From assembly GCA_002077045.2 (NCBI GenBank), contig KZ111143.1:1651219-1715218 (forward strand): a DNA stretch of 64,000 bases. Reading direction: 5' to 3'. Shown here piece by piece: positions 41,834 to 51,008 of the stretch. The DNA comes from Rachicladosporium sp. CCFEE 5018. Taxonomy: Eukaryota; Ascomycota; Dothideomycetes; Cladosporiales; Cladosporiaceae. Under the pieces are notes generated by a model. The model saw only the letters and a list, made by a program, of their open reading frames with translations, was not told the origin of the DNA and made no database searches. The translations under genes and the position numbers were made by a program. Within the stretch, counting starts at the first letter, position 1. The number at the start of each line of letters is the position of its first letter.

Positions 41834-44086
41834 TCACAACTCACTAGCACTATCCACAAGCCCCCTTTCTCCATCATCATTCCCTCTTTCCATGCCGAAG
41901 CCCTTCACCTCCCTCTGGGGCTTCCCCCATCGCCCAATCACATCCCTCGGAGCAACCGGGTGGACTTTTGGCTTCACCGCGCCAGGATTCAGCCTTTCCT
42001 CCCGCCCCGATACCCTCCTCTCCCGCCCCTCCCAAGTCCGATCCTGCCTCTTCTTGATTTTCATCTTCTCCCACTCCGCGCGACTCATACCCTTCACCTC
42101 ACTCTTCCGCCTGGCCAAGCCGTCAGTACTTTTGTTTTCCTCCCTGCTCTCCCACCTCCCAGTCTTCCGCTCCAGACGCTCCGAGCAGCGTGACACGAAA
42201 GCGCTCAGATCGCCGCGACGGGAGAAGTACGCTGCACGCTCGGAATCTGGGACTAGGTGACGGGAGAGCAGGACGTCGATCGCGCCGACGAGCGTGCGGA
42301 GGAAACTGACGGCGTCGCGGCGGTCGCGGAGATCGGCTGCTTCCGAGACAGGCGCATCAGTGCCGTAGTTCAGGCGCGAGCGTAAGGTATGCACAAGCGG
42401 ATCCAAATGATCAATCACCCTGGCGATCTTCTCCCCATCGTTCGTCGTTAGCGCGAGGGAGAGATATTCCGTCAGCGTCTGCGGATCCGGATCCGCGCAA
42501 GTCTTCGCCATGACATCTATAATCGTCGTCGCGTACTCAAGTACATTCGAGTTCTTGACATCTCTCTGACAAGCACGCAGAGCGATGCGGAAGGTCGAGA
42601 TTCTCGGTACTAGACCCGCGGCTGGGAGGTCCTCAGAGACCAGTTTCGCGGCCGCACGGGAGGAGCGGTTGATGGCAAGGAGCTTGAGCTGGGCGTTGAA
42701 GTTCATTACATCCGGCTTGAGGTTGTAGGGCGCGGAGATGAGGAGGTTCCAGTACGCTGTGGCGGTTTTCGGGGTGCGCATTGCTTGGCAGGCTTCAGTG
42801 AGCATACCGAGAGTTTGGTTGCCGGGCTTTACGTAGGCTAGTGAGGAGGGGGCGCGGCGGGTTGGCGTGGAAGGTTGGAGGGGCGTGACGGTCTTGAAGG
42901 CGCTGGCGGCGGGGGAAGCGGTGAACCCTGCTTCGTCTGTCTCCTCTTCACGATGCGGGCTCTCCTCATCAGCGATCTGCGGAACGTGCTGGATGTTGCG
43001 TTCGGGATCCGAGATTGGTGCAACCTGACGCTCGATCTTCATCGTCTGTGCGACAAGATCCAGCACGCTGTCCCAATCTTGGATGCTCTTGCTGATCAAC
43101 AAGAGTCTACCCATTGCACCGACAAGGTCTTCGTCGATTGCAATGGTCCCGCTTCGCCACTTCCGGATCACATCCAACCAGACTCTCCTCCCCTCACTCA
43201 CAGCCTTCTGTCTCGTCACAGCAATCTGGTCAAGCGATGGTGCAGCCGAGTGCAGCTCCGCCCCCTTCCCAAACTCATCTCTCCCAAACGCCGATCCGCG
43301 TATGCAGTTCAGAATGATAGTGTAGGTCACACTATCCGCAGACCCATCCCCATGCTCCGGAATCTGCGCCGCAATACTCCACATCGCATCCAGATCATTC
43401 GCCAGCGCACAAACATTCAACGCAGCATTCGTATGTATAATCCTCGGCTTGACCCTACTGCTCGGCGTACTCATACTCGTGTATATCGCGATCGCCTTAG
43501 CCACATTCTCCTGCCTCACTGGTAACGTCACATGACTTCTCAGACTCAACCCCCGCAGCAGCATCATATACGTATAGCTATCCGGGAACTGCGCGCGCTT
43601 CTTCATCTCGTTGTAGACTTTCAGGGCGTCGTTGACGCGCAGCTTGCGCATGTAGAAGTCTATGATGGCGTTGAAGGAGACGACGCAGGGCATGGTCTTG
43701 GAGGCTAGACGGCAGAGGTCGAGGGCTTTGTCGGGCTGGTTGTTGCGGAGGGTGTAGATTACGTGCTCGGAGAGTTTGACGGGGTCTTTGAGGTAGCGGA
43801 GTTCGATTGTGAGGGCTTTTTGGTTGGAGATCTCGATGGCGGACTTGGTTTGGGGAGGTTGTAGAGGGGCGAGGGCGGTGGGTGTTGCTGAGGGAGGGGT
43901 CGCTGGTTCGGAGGAGACATCATCGAAGACATCGCGAGGTCTTTCAGGCGCTACTGTCGATACTGCTCGTCTCGTCGGTCTTCGGGAGAGATGGGGGGTG
44001 AGTGCGAGATGGCGGGACTGGATGGGGAGCGCATCGCCGGCGATAGCGCGCATGCATCGCAGGAGACATGGTCGGCACTCCAGCAT
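41834..44086 (-). CDS. Mitochondrial pentatricopeptide-repeat protein
   Basis: Single exon, 750 residues. Start 44086 is chosen over the longer open frame because it begins a mitochondrial-like presequence (MLECRPCLLRCMRAIAGDAL, SRRPTRRAVSTVAPE) and avoids overlap with the divergent kinesin gene. PPR-type helical pairs are seen near residues 125-175 (VVSFNAIIDFYMRKLRVNDAL, DSYTYMMLLRGL), 205-265 (IIHTNAALNVCALANDLDAM, SVTYTIILNCIRG) and 470-530 (VMNFNAQLKLLAINRSS). The C-terminus is basic and rich in Arg/Lys/Glu. Such proteins bind organellar RNA or the mitoribosome; the specific target is unknown. Confidence 0.8.
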   Translation of the reverse strand: MLECRPCLLRCMRAIAGDALPIQSRHLALTPHLSRRPTRRAVSTVAPERPRDVFDDVSSEPATPPSATPTALAPLQPPQTKSAIEISNQKALTIELRYLKDPVKLSEHVIYTLRNNQPDKALDLCRLASKTMPCVVSFNAIIDFYMRKLRVNDALKVYNEMKKRAQFPDSYTYMMLLRGLSLRSHVTLPVRQENVAKAIAIYTSMSTPSSRVKPRIIHTNAALNVCALANDLDAMWSIAAQIPEHGDGSADSVTYTIILNCIRGSAFGRDEFGKGAELHSAAPSLDQIAVTRQKAVSEGRRVWLDVIRKWRSGTIAIDEDLVGAMGRLLLISKSIQDWDSVLDLVAQTMKIERQVAPISDPERNIQHVPQIADEESPHREEETDEAGFTASPAASAFKTVTPLQPSTPTRRAPSSLAYVKPGNQTLGMLTEACQAMRTPKTATAYWNLLISAPYNLKPDVMNFNAQLKLLAINRSSRAAAKLVSEDLPAAGLVPRISTFRIALRACQRDVKNSNVLEYATTIIDVMAKTCADPDPQTLTEYLSLALTTNDGEKIARVIDHLDPLVHTLRSRLNYGTDAPVSEAADLRDRRDAVSFLRTLVGAIDVLLSRHLVPDSERAAYFSRRGDLSAFVSRCSERLERKTGRWESREENKSTDGLARRKSEVKGMSRAEWEKMKIKKRQDRTWEGRERRVSGREERLNPGAVKPKVHPVAPRDVIGRWGKPQREVKGFGMERGNDDGERGLVDSASEL

Positions 44087-44321
44087 CGCTCCTGCCTCTC
44101 GATGCGATAAGACTGCAGCTAATGGATATATATGCTGCGCTGCACGTCTTGACTTCCGCAATGCACCTCCATAGAGACCTCCGCCAAAAAGTCTGGACTG
44201 ACTCGCGCGGCCGAGATTGTTGCTCAGCCAACCCCGATAAGTAAACCGAAGCATGCGATCTTGATGCAAGGCGACGACAAGGTAGACCACCCGCAGTACC
44301 ACGAACCACACTACCATCGCC
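44087..44321. promoter_or_regulatory. Divergent promoter, PPR protein/kinesin
   Basis: A 235-bp spacer between head-to-head starts. It must hold both promoters; no individual sites are assigned. Confidence 0.45.
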
Positions 44322-46686
44322 ATGGATCCTCCATCGCGCCCGAGTGCGTCGCTCTTCGATGTATACCTCCGTCTTCGCCCAAGCAACACCGCAGAGCACG
44401 AGCGCTTCCTCCAAGTCGAGGCACCATCTGGGTCCAATGCGCCTACGCACATCACAGTACAGCCACCGGCCAACGACCCCCGAAAGCGCGCCATCGAGAA
44501 GTTCGCCTTCACGAGAGTATTTGAGGAAGATGCAGGACAGCTGGATCTGTTCAGGGAGACGGGTGCGGTGCAGATGGTAGAGGGAGTGCTTGGCGCGAGG
44601 GGCAGGGAGGGACGAGATGCGCTCATAGCTACGCTTGGTGTGACTGGGAGCGGGAAGGTAGACGAGAGACTAAATTCATTAGCCGTTGGAGGGCAGCACT
44701 GACAGCAGCATACAGAGCCACACGATCCTCGGCGACAAAGCACAACGCGGCCTGACCCAACTCACGCTCGACCTACTCTTCCAGCACACAGCACCCCACC
44801 TCGCTCCAGTCGATACCTCAGCTGCAGTCTTCCCTTCGCTATGTGCAGCAGACGTCAGCGAAGCGCAGCTCATGCCCGCCGCCCACTTCCTCGACAACAT
44901 CTACGACGAAACCCATGGTCGAGCCTCGCGCGCCGCCACCCCAGCAATTGTACGCGACTCCGCATTTCATACTACCACCAAACTCCCCGGCGCTTTTCCT
45001 ATGCCTGAAGAGCTCGTTCCGGCCAAGAAGACGACCCAAGTCTTCGACCGCCTGTACCCATCCCTCTCAAAGTACCAGCTTCAACAGCCTGCTACATCCC
45101 CATCAACAGCACTCAGATCACCATCCCGCTTTGCACATCTAACGCGGAGTATCGCGAAGCTTACCTCTCCCTTTCAGGACACCTCATTCCTCTCCACAGC
45201 CCAAACATCCCGCAAGTACGTTCCCAGACTCTCCGCGCTCCCACAGTACCCGAGTGTAGACGACATCGAGCTCGAAGTCGACACGACCTGCGAATACGCC
45301 ATCGTGGTGAGCATGTACGAAGTCTACAACGACAAGATCCACGACTTGCTCACGGCGTCTGCTGGAGCGATGAAGGCGCTGCAGAAGCGCAGGGCGCTGC
45401 TATATCAGAAGACTGAGCTGTCGCCGGTTCGGAAAGTCGTCGCCGGATTGCGGAAGGTGGTTTGCTCTGATCTCGACGAGGCGTTGCTGGTGCTTGAGAC
45501 TGGACTGCAGGAACGCCGCGTAGCGGGCACGGGCAGCAATGCGACTAGCTCGCGGAGTCACGGCTTCTTTTGCATTGAGGTTAAGAAACGGCATAGGGCT
45601 TCGATTCCGGGGCCGTGGTCAAGTAGCACGTTTACTATTGTCGATCTGGCTGGTATGTTTTTGCCCTCTCCTAGATTCCCGGATTGAATACTGACAACCA
45701 TCGCAGGCTCCGAGCGCGCCCGCACCGCCAAAACAACCGGCACCCACCTCGCCGAAGCCGGCAAGATCAACGGCTCCCTAATGTACCTAGGCCAATGCAT
45801 GGAACTGCAATCAGAACTCCATCGCACTGCTACCTCCGCCATCGCCGTGCCCTACAGAAACTGCAAACTCACCAAGTTGCTCTTCACGAACTTCTTCGCG
45901 CCCTCTACCAGTACTGTGCGCCGCCAGCCGCAGAAAGCAGTCATGATCGTCACGGCTGACCCGGGAGGGGATTTTTATGCCACGGGGCAGATATTGCGGT
46001 ATTCGGCATTGGCGAAGAATATCGTCGCGCCGCGCGTGCCGTCTACTACCAGCACGATTTTGGCTGGCTCTAACGCCCCGCCTCCGCGCACTGGAGCAAA
46101 TAGCGCCGCATCCGGTCGCACATCTCCCTCTACCTCTTCCGCTACTACAGCTGCGCTGCAAGACGAGCTGGCTACTGCGCTCGCGGCTATCGCTTCCCTC
46201 CGCCAAGACCTCGAAATTACAGCCCTGGAACTCCAGCACGAGCGGCTGCGGAGAGAGGAGGCAGAGGAGAATTGGCAAGCTGCAGTTTTACACGCTGAGG
46301 AGGTCGAAGCGGAAGTCAGAGAAGAAGTCTGGGCGGAAATGGAAGCGCGTCTTGTTCTCGAGCAGCGTCGTTGGCGCGCTGCAAGGGACGCTGAAGTCGA
46401 GGCTGGTGAAGCTGTGCTTGATGCTAAGATCTCCGTGCTGGTAAGGGGACTTGAGAAGGGTGGGGAAGCAGATAAGGAGAACGTGGAGATTTTCCAGGAT
46501 GATGAAGGGGAGAGGGTGAGGGAATTGGAGGACGAAGTTGGGATGTTGAAGGGAAGGTTGAGGGAGACGGAAGAGGCTGGCTCGAGGAGCCCGAGTAAGG
46601 AGATGAGGAGCCCGAGTAAGAAGATGAGGGTACTCAAGAGTCGACGCTGGGATGGGAGTGGGATGGGGGTTGAGGAGGGGTGGTGA
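44322..46686 (+). CDS. Kinesin motor protein (divergent, kinesin-6-like)
   Basis: Exons 44322-44657, 44716-45652 and 45707-46686 give 750 residues. The first splice restores the P-loop as GVTGSGK-SHTILG, and the second restores switch II as VDLA-GSERARTAKTTG. Switch I is TSSRSHGFF. The microtubule-binding end VPYRNCKLTKLLF and a neck-like region follow. The motor carries a large insertion of about 130 residues between the P-loop and the MYEVYNDKIHDLL strand, as in kinesin-6 (MKLP/KIF20, Klp9) proteins. The C-terminal 200 residues are Glu-rich coiled coil. Class assignment is inference; it probably acts on spindle or cytokinetic microtubules. Confidence 0.85.
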
Positions 46687-47259
46687 GGAGGCGATTTCGT
46701 ATCTGCACAGTAGGGGTGTTCCGGACGTTGAGCATCAGGTTCTCGGGGTGCACTGGCGACAGCGGACAGCATTTGACATTTGAATAACCCCTTGGTGATC
46801 TCCACCTGAACGCTGAAAGTACAGTTCGTGGTCAGACTCGCTTCGGACCTGGTCAATGAAGCATAGTCTGTTGATAATTGCCCTTGTGACCGCTAGAGCC
46901 AAATTGAAATCGGTAGGAATAACCCAAACGTGCGGATGGGTCGCCTTACTGATCGAGCAGCGACCTGCGTGCGACATGCTGTCTCATGCCATCACGATTG
47001 CTTCCAACAGCTTACCCTTGGGGTGTGGTTAAGTTGCGCAACCCTGACCCTACACAGTGCACGGGCCAACACGGGAGAAGCCGCGTGCAGAAAGTTCCAT
47101 CGCTGCCTCCGTCACTCCTTCTTTTTCGCAGTCGTAACGGATTTTACCTCATCACCAACTACAAAATTTCATTCTCCTCAACCTCAAACTCTTTGCGATA
47201 CTACTCGCATTCACTCTCTTAATCAAGCAAACCAGTCCTTACTACACACAAGTGCCATC
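46687..47259. other. Intergenic region
   Basis: Contains the promoter and leader of the Gly-rich gene, with a pyrimidine-rich stretch near 47110-47240. No gene seen. Confidence 0.45.
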
Positions 47260-47601
47260 ATGTCGTACGGCGGTGGTTCATACGGCGGAGGCGGTTCTTA
47301 CGGCGGCGGTGGCTCCTACGGCGGTGGAGCAGGCGGCTACGGCGGTGGTCGCGGTGGCGGCGCTGCTGGTGGCGGAGGCTACAGCAACGGGTACGATAGC
47401 TATGGAGATTGCGGATCCGCTACTAGCAACTACTATTCCAATGGGTACTCCCAAAGGTATAGCCTAGCATGGCAGCCCCGTTCACCCTCCCTTTCTTCAT
47501 CACAGTCATCATCAAAATCAACATGAATGCTCACTGACACTCTTCTCACAGCGGCAGCGGATCCTACGGAGGCGGCGCTGGTGGCTATGGCGGCTCCGGT
47601 G
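47260..47601 (+). CDS. Gly-rich protein, N-terminal fragment (possibly DBP2-like)
   Basis: Exon 1 is 47260-47456, the intron 47457-47551 (95 bp), and exon 2 starts at 47552 and is cut by the gap. Residues are almost entirely SYGGGG repeats followed by YSNGYDSYGDCGSATSNYY. DEAD-box helicase DBP2 and several RNA-binding proteins of filamentous fungi start in this way. No diagnostic motif is reached before the contig ends, so identity is unresolved. The tandem GGCGGT-type repeats may have caused the assembly break. Confidence 0.6.
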
Positions 47602-47701
47602 NNNNNNNNNNNNNNNNNNNNNNNNNNNNNNNNNNNNNNNNNNNNNNNNNNNNNNNNNNNNNNNNNNNNNNNNNNNNNNNNNNNNNNNNNNNNNNNNNNN
47701 N
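47602..47701. other. 100-N scaffold gap 4
   Basis: Exactly 100 Ns between a Gly-rich gene and the middle of the CoA-transferase. No overlap between the flanks. The right flank instead overlaps contig A (6208-6581), so this join is probably wrong. Confidence 0.98.
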
Positions 47702-48301
47702 AGGATGTCGCACTCCTTGACAAGCTTGTGTAAGATGCTGACGCCAGACGGATGTTGGAAGGATAGGCCGAGGGACTTCTTGTTGCGATTGACCTGATGA
47801 ACAGTCAGATCCTATTCGATGGCGTCAACTGAGAACTAGAGCATGGCTTACGGCAATGAAGTAAGCACTCTCGCCTGCTCCTTGTTTCTCACTGCCTTCC
47901 TTGTATGTGGCGTACGGTGGTCCCCATGCTCGTGTGTCGTCGCCTCGAGTCGGGTGCTCTATTTTAATGACTTCCGCACTACATGGAGTCAGGACGAGAT
48001 CGTGAAGGAAGAGCCAGACGTTGCCGTACTGGAGCTACTCGTACCCCAGGTCACCCAGTATTTGCGTACAGTATGGCTACGGATCAGTCTATCAGCGCCT
48101 GCAACGTTGGGACCGTATGCTTTGAGGACCTACACCTGCCAGCACTCGTGTCATGTCGAGGACTTTATAGCCAGCTAGAGGCAGCGTTCCATCGCCCTTC
48201 GAGGCATTGGCAATGGCACTCGATCGCCTTGCTCTCGACCATTGATCGAAGCTACGGCCGAAGCCTTGTCTTATCACGCGTCGGGAACGAAAGAGAGACA
48301 T
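47702..48301 (-). CDS. CaiB/BaiF CoA-transferase, 5' part (haplotype 1)
   Basis: Exons 48134-48301, 48045-48076 (32-bp microexon) and 47852-47978, and exon 4 from 47793, cut at the contig end. Presequence MSLFRSRRVIRQGFGRSF and RVLAG / PYCTQILGDLG motifs as in the other copy. The continuation is 5178-6299 on contig A. Bases 47802 c, 47888 c and 47975 c match contig A (6308, 6394, 6481), not contigs B or C. Confidence 0.88.
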
Positions 48302-48533
48302 TGGAAGGGAACAATAGGAAGTACAGCCTCGCCTTGCGATCGAGCATGGAAAACTTGCCTCCTTTGCATGGTCGAGGACATAATCTCTGAGCAGTCGTCT
48401 CTTCAGCACAGTTGCCTCGGTCAAAGAGAAGCCGAACGAACTCGCTGCGAGCACTGACCATATCATAGACGTCAATGATTTACTTGATACATGTAGTTCT
48501 TTCACTCTGAATCACTTTCCTCATTGACCAAAG

Positions 48534-49296
48534 ATGTTCACTGGCATAGTAGAGACCATAGGCAGTACGTCTCGCATCACTGCCTGCCTTCCGCCATGGC
48601 CGCGCTGACTCTCGGCCAGCCGTCTCGCGCCTCGTCGAGCACGATGACTCTTCCAGCGGCGGCGGCGGAACCTCCTTGACAATCTCAAACTGCGCCGATA
48701 TCCTCACGGATGCTCATCTTGGCGACAGCATAAGCATTAATGGCACTTGCTTGACGGTCACCGAGTTCGACAAAGATAGCTTCAAAGTCGGCGTATCGCC
48801 TGAGACGCTTCGGAGAACAAACCTGGGCAGCTTGAAAGAGAGCAGTAATGTCAACCTCGAGCGGGCTGTGAGTGCGAGTACGCGTATGGGCGGGCATTTC
48901 GTGCAAGGCCATGTCGATACGATTGCCGAGATCGTGAGCACGACGCAGGATGGGAATGCGATTACTTTCCGTCTGAAGCCGAGAGACAAGGCAGTGCTGC
49001 GATACATCGTTGAGAAGGGCTATGTGACGCTTGACGGGGCTTCGTTGACTGTGACGGCTGTGCATGACGACGAGGCTTGGTGGGAGGTGATGCTCATAGC
49101 GTATACGCAGGAGAAGGTGGTGATGGGGAGTAAGAAGAAGGGCGAGGACGTCAATGTTGAGGTCGACATGGTGGGTAAGTATGTTGAGAAGAGTGTGGCG
49201 GCCTACTTTGAGGGCAGCAGTGGGAGTGGAGGCGCGATGTTGGAGAAGATGGTGCAGCGGCTTGTTGATGAGAGGGTAGAGGGGAGTGCGAAGTGA
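48534..49296 (+). CDS. Riboflavin synthase alpha chain (haplotype 1)
   Basis: Exons 48534-48564 and 48620-49296; 235 residues, nearly the same protein as at 20982-21744, with almost all differences at silent positions apart from the extreme C-terminus (RVEGSAK against RLRGSSK). Both copies keep the two lumazine-binding repeats and appear functional, consistent with purifying selection on both haplotypes. Confidence 0.95.
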
Positions 49297-49445
49297 AGTG
49301 TAGCAGTATGCACTTGTCCAGTGTGTCTGCTCTCAAAGTAAGTGCGCTGTGTTGCGCGTACGGCTTCACTTTCATCACCTTCACTCACTCCTGTCGGTGA
49401 AATTCATTTCGTCCCTCTCCCTTGTGCATACTCTGGCGTTCCACT

Positions 49446-50557
49446 TACACCAAACACTTCGCCGAAGGCAAAGTTCTACTCACAGGTGAGAAGGAGTTGC
49501 GTATGGACGATCCGCCGGATGCGCTCCTCACGATGTGCCAACTACTGCATCATTTGCCGGTGAAGACACTCGAGATTTTCGCTTACGAGGGCGAGCTGCA
49601 GCGCGTGGAAGATGTCATCGACCTGGCCCTCACTGTCGACAAGTACGATTGCGCTGAGCGTCTTTGTCTACCCCTCCACGCACTTCTATCCGAGGTCATG
49701 TCACACTTTGATCCTGCCGCTGGGTACTTCCCATGTCCGACAAATTCGACTGTACTGCACGTCGCTGCTGCGGCTTACGTCCTGGATCAACCGGAAATAT
49801 TCAGGAACGCGACCATCTTTCTTGTCAAGAGCCAAAGGGGGCCACTAGGGGAAGAGCTTGACACTTGTCTGACTTTGCTACCTGCTCATTTCGTCAGTAA
49901 GTGCTATATCTCGTATCTTCATGCGGCAAAGATATCACACTGTTTACGACGCTGACCTTTGTACAGGATTCTTCGAAACTCAAAGAGCGCATCACGCAAA
50001 CGAAGGTACGAGGCTAGTCTCTGGGCTTGTCAATGACTTCAGCATCGTAGCCTCCGAGGCAGGCAAGCCAAGTCTCAGCATCGATTTTATGCGCATTCTT
50101 GGTACTGTGGCAACTCAGTGCTACCACCGCGCCGATCCATATCAGCACCGGACTTCAGGAATTGAAGGTTCCCGTCCTCAGCGCTGACCAGCATACGCCA
50201 AGTGAAGCGCATCGAGAGCACTCGAAACGCTTTGCGCAGTGGAGCGGTGGATGGGATGGACCCGAGGGGTGGGTAGAGATCTCCCCTCCGCCACCAGGGA
50301 GGACGATATGGGAGAGCGAGGCTTGGTATACAAGGGCAAGGATGCGCTGCCCGACCTTGGCGACAATCATAAGCGCTGCCGAACGGCTTGAGCGCAATTG
50401 TATTGGGCTTTGTCTCGATTGCTGAAAGAGCAAGGATGCATGCCGCGTGCCACATGCACATTTCCATGTGGAGCTCGGGGCCAACCTGTACGACAAAAAC
50501 TGGGTGTTGGAGAAATGGGGTTTTAGGCACGAGCGCGAGAGGGCACTGTCCGTGTAG
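49446..50557 (+). pseudogene. BTB protein remnant (haplotype 1)
   Basis: This is a third BTB family member, missing its N-terminal half. Homology starts abruptly at FAEGKVLLTGEKEL, where the other two proteins have KRFAEGHAIHTGE and ERFAEGQSLLAGEKEL. It continues through LALTVDKYDCAERL and AAAYVLDQPEIFRNA. An intron is still recognisable (GTAAGT near 49896 to TACAG near 49966). A frameshift near 50100 moves it to the frame encoding LQELKVPVL, and TGA inside GLCLDC*KSKDACR (about 50423) ends that; the RVPHAH and WGFRHERER tail lies beyond. It has no start codon in a BTB context, so it is not expected to make a working protein. Confidence 0.7.
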
Positions 50558-51008
50558 ATTGTCGTGCTTGCGAATGTGTGCCATGGAAGCTCAACCGCCG
50601 TGTCAGGCGACGAGCGTTAGATGCTGCTATGTGCAGTAATGGGGAGAAGTTCATGAGGTATTGGATGATGGAAGTAGACTATAGAGCTGAGAGGCAGAGT
50701 AGCAGCGTGATAATCGATGACAGCGAAGATTCCTCATGATCTCATTCCATTGAGAGACATGTAGCAGTCGTGAAACCTTGCAAGGTCCTACATGTAGATT
50801 TGAGGACTACTTATACGAAGGGTTCGAACTCGAAGCCCAACAATATGTCTTGGCATTGCTATTGTCGAAATTTGATTACCCCACCGCTGAGCCACCGCAC
50901 CTCACTTATCACTCTCAGCTGAGTCACACGGCGCAAACACCAACATCGACATCGAGTATACCCCCCGGACCTCGCCCTCTCCCATTGAAGGCGTATGCGT
51001 CGCCGATC
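50558..51008. other. Intergenic region upstream of BRF1 (haplotype 1)
   Basis: Holds the second copy of the tRNA-like element and the BRF1 leader. The BRF1 frame is open upstream to 50778 without stops, but the conserved start is at 51009. Confidence 0.45.
50820..50901 (-). other. tRNA-like (A box/B box) element, second copy
   Basis: Minus strand: perfect A box TGGCTCAGCGGT and a TTCGAACCC B-box core. It has diverged from the haplotype-2 copy in the arms but keeps both boxes. Not a foldable tRNA; see 25477-25560. Confidence 0.4.

Noticed and set aside
44087..44743. Extension of the minus-strand PPR frame over the kinesin start
   Set aside because: The extra residues have no PPR or targeting features and overlap the clear kinesin first exon; the start at 44086 gives a proper presequence.
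50778..51008. N-terminal extension of haplotype-1 BRF1
   Set aside because: It translates the tRNA-like element, is absent from the other copy, and the conserved family start is at 51009.
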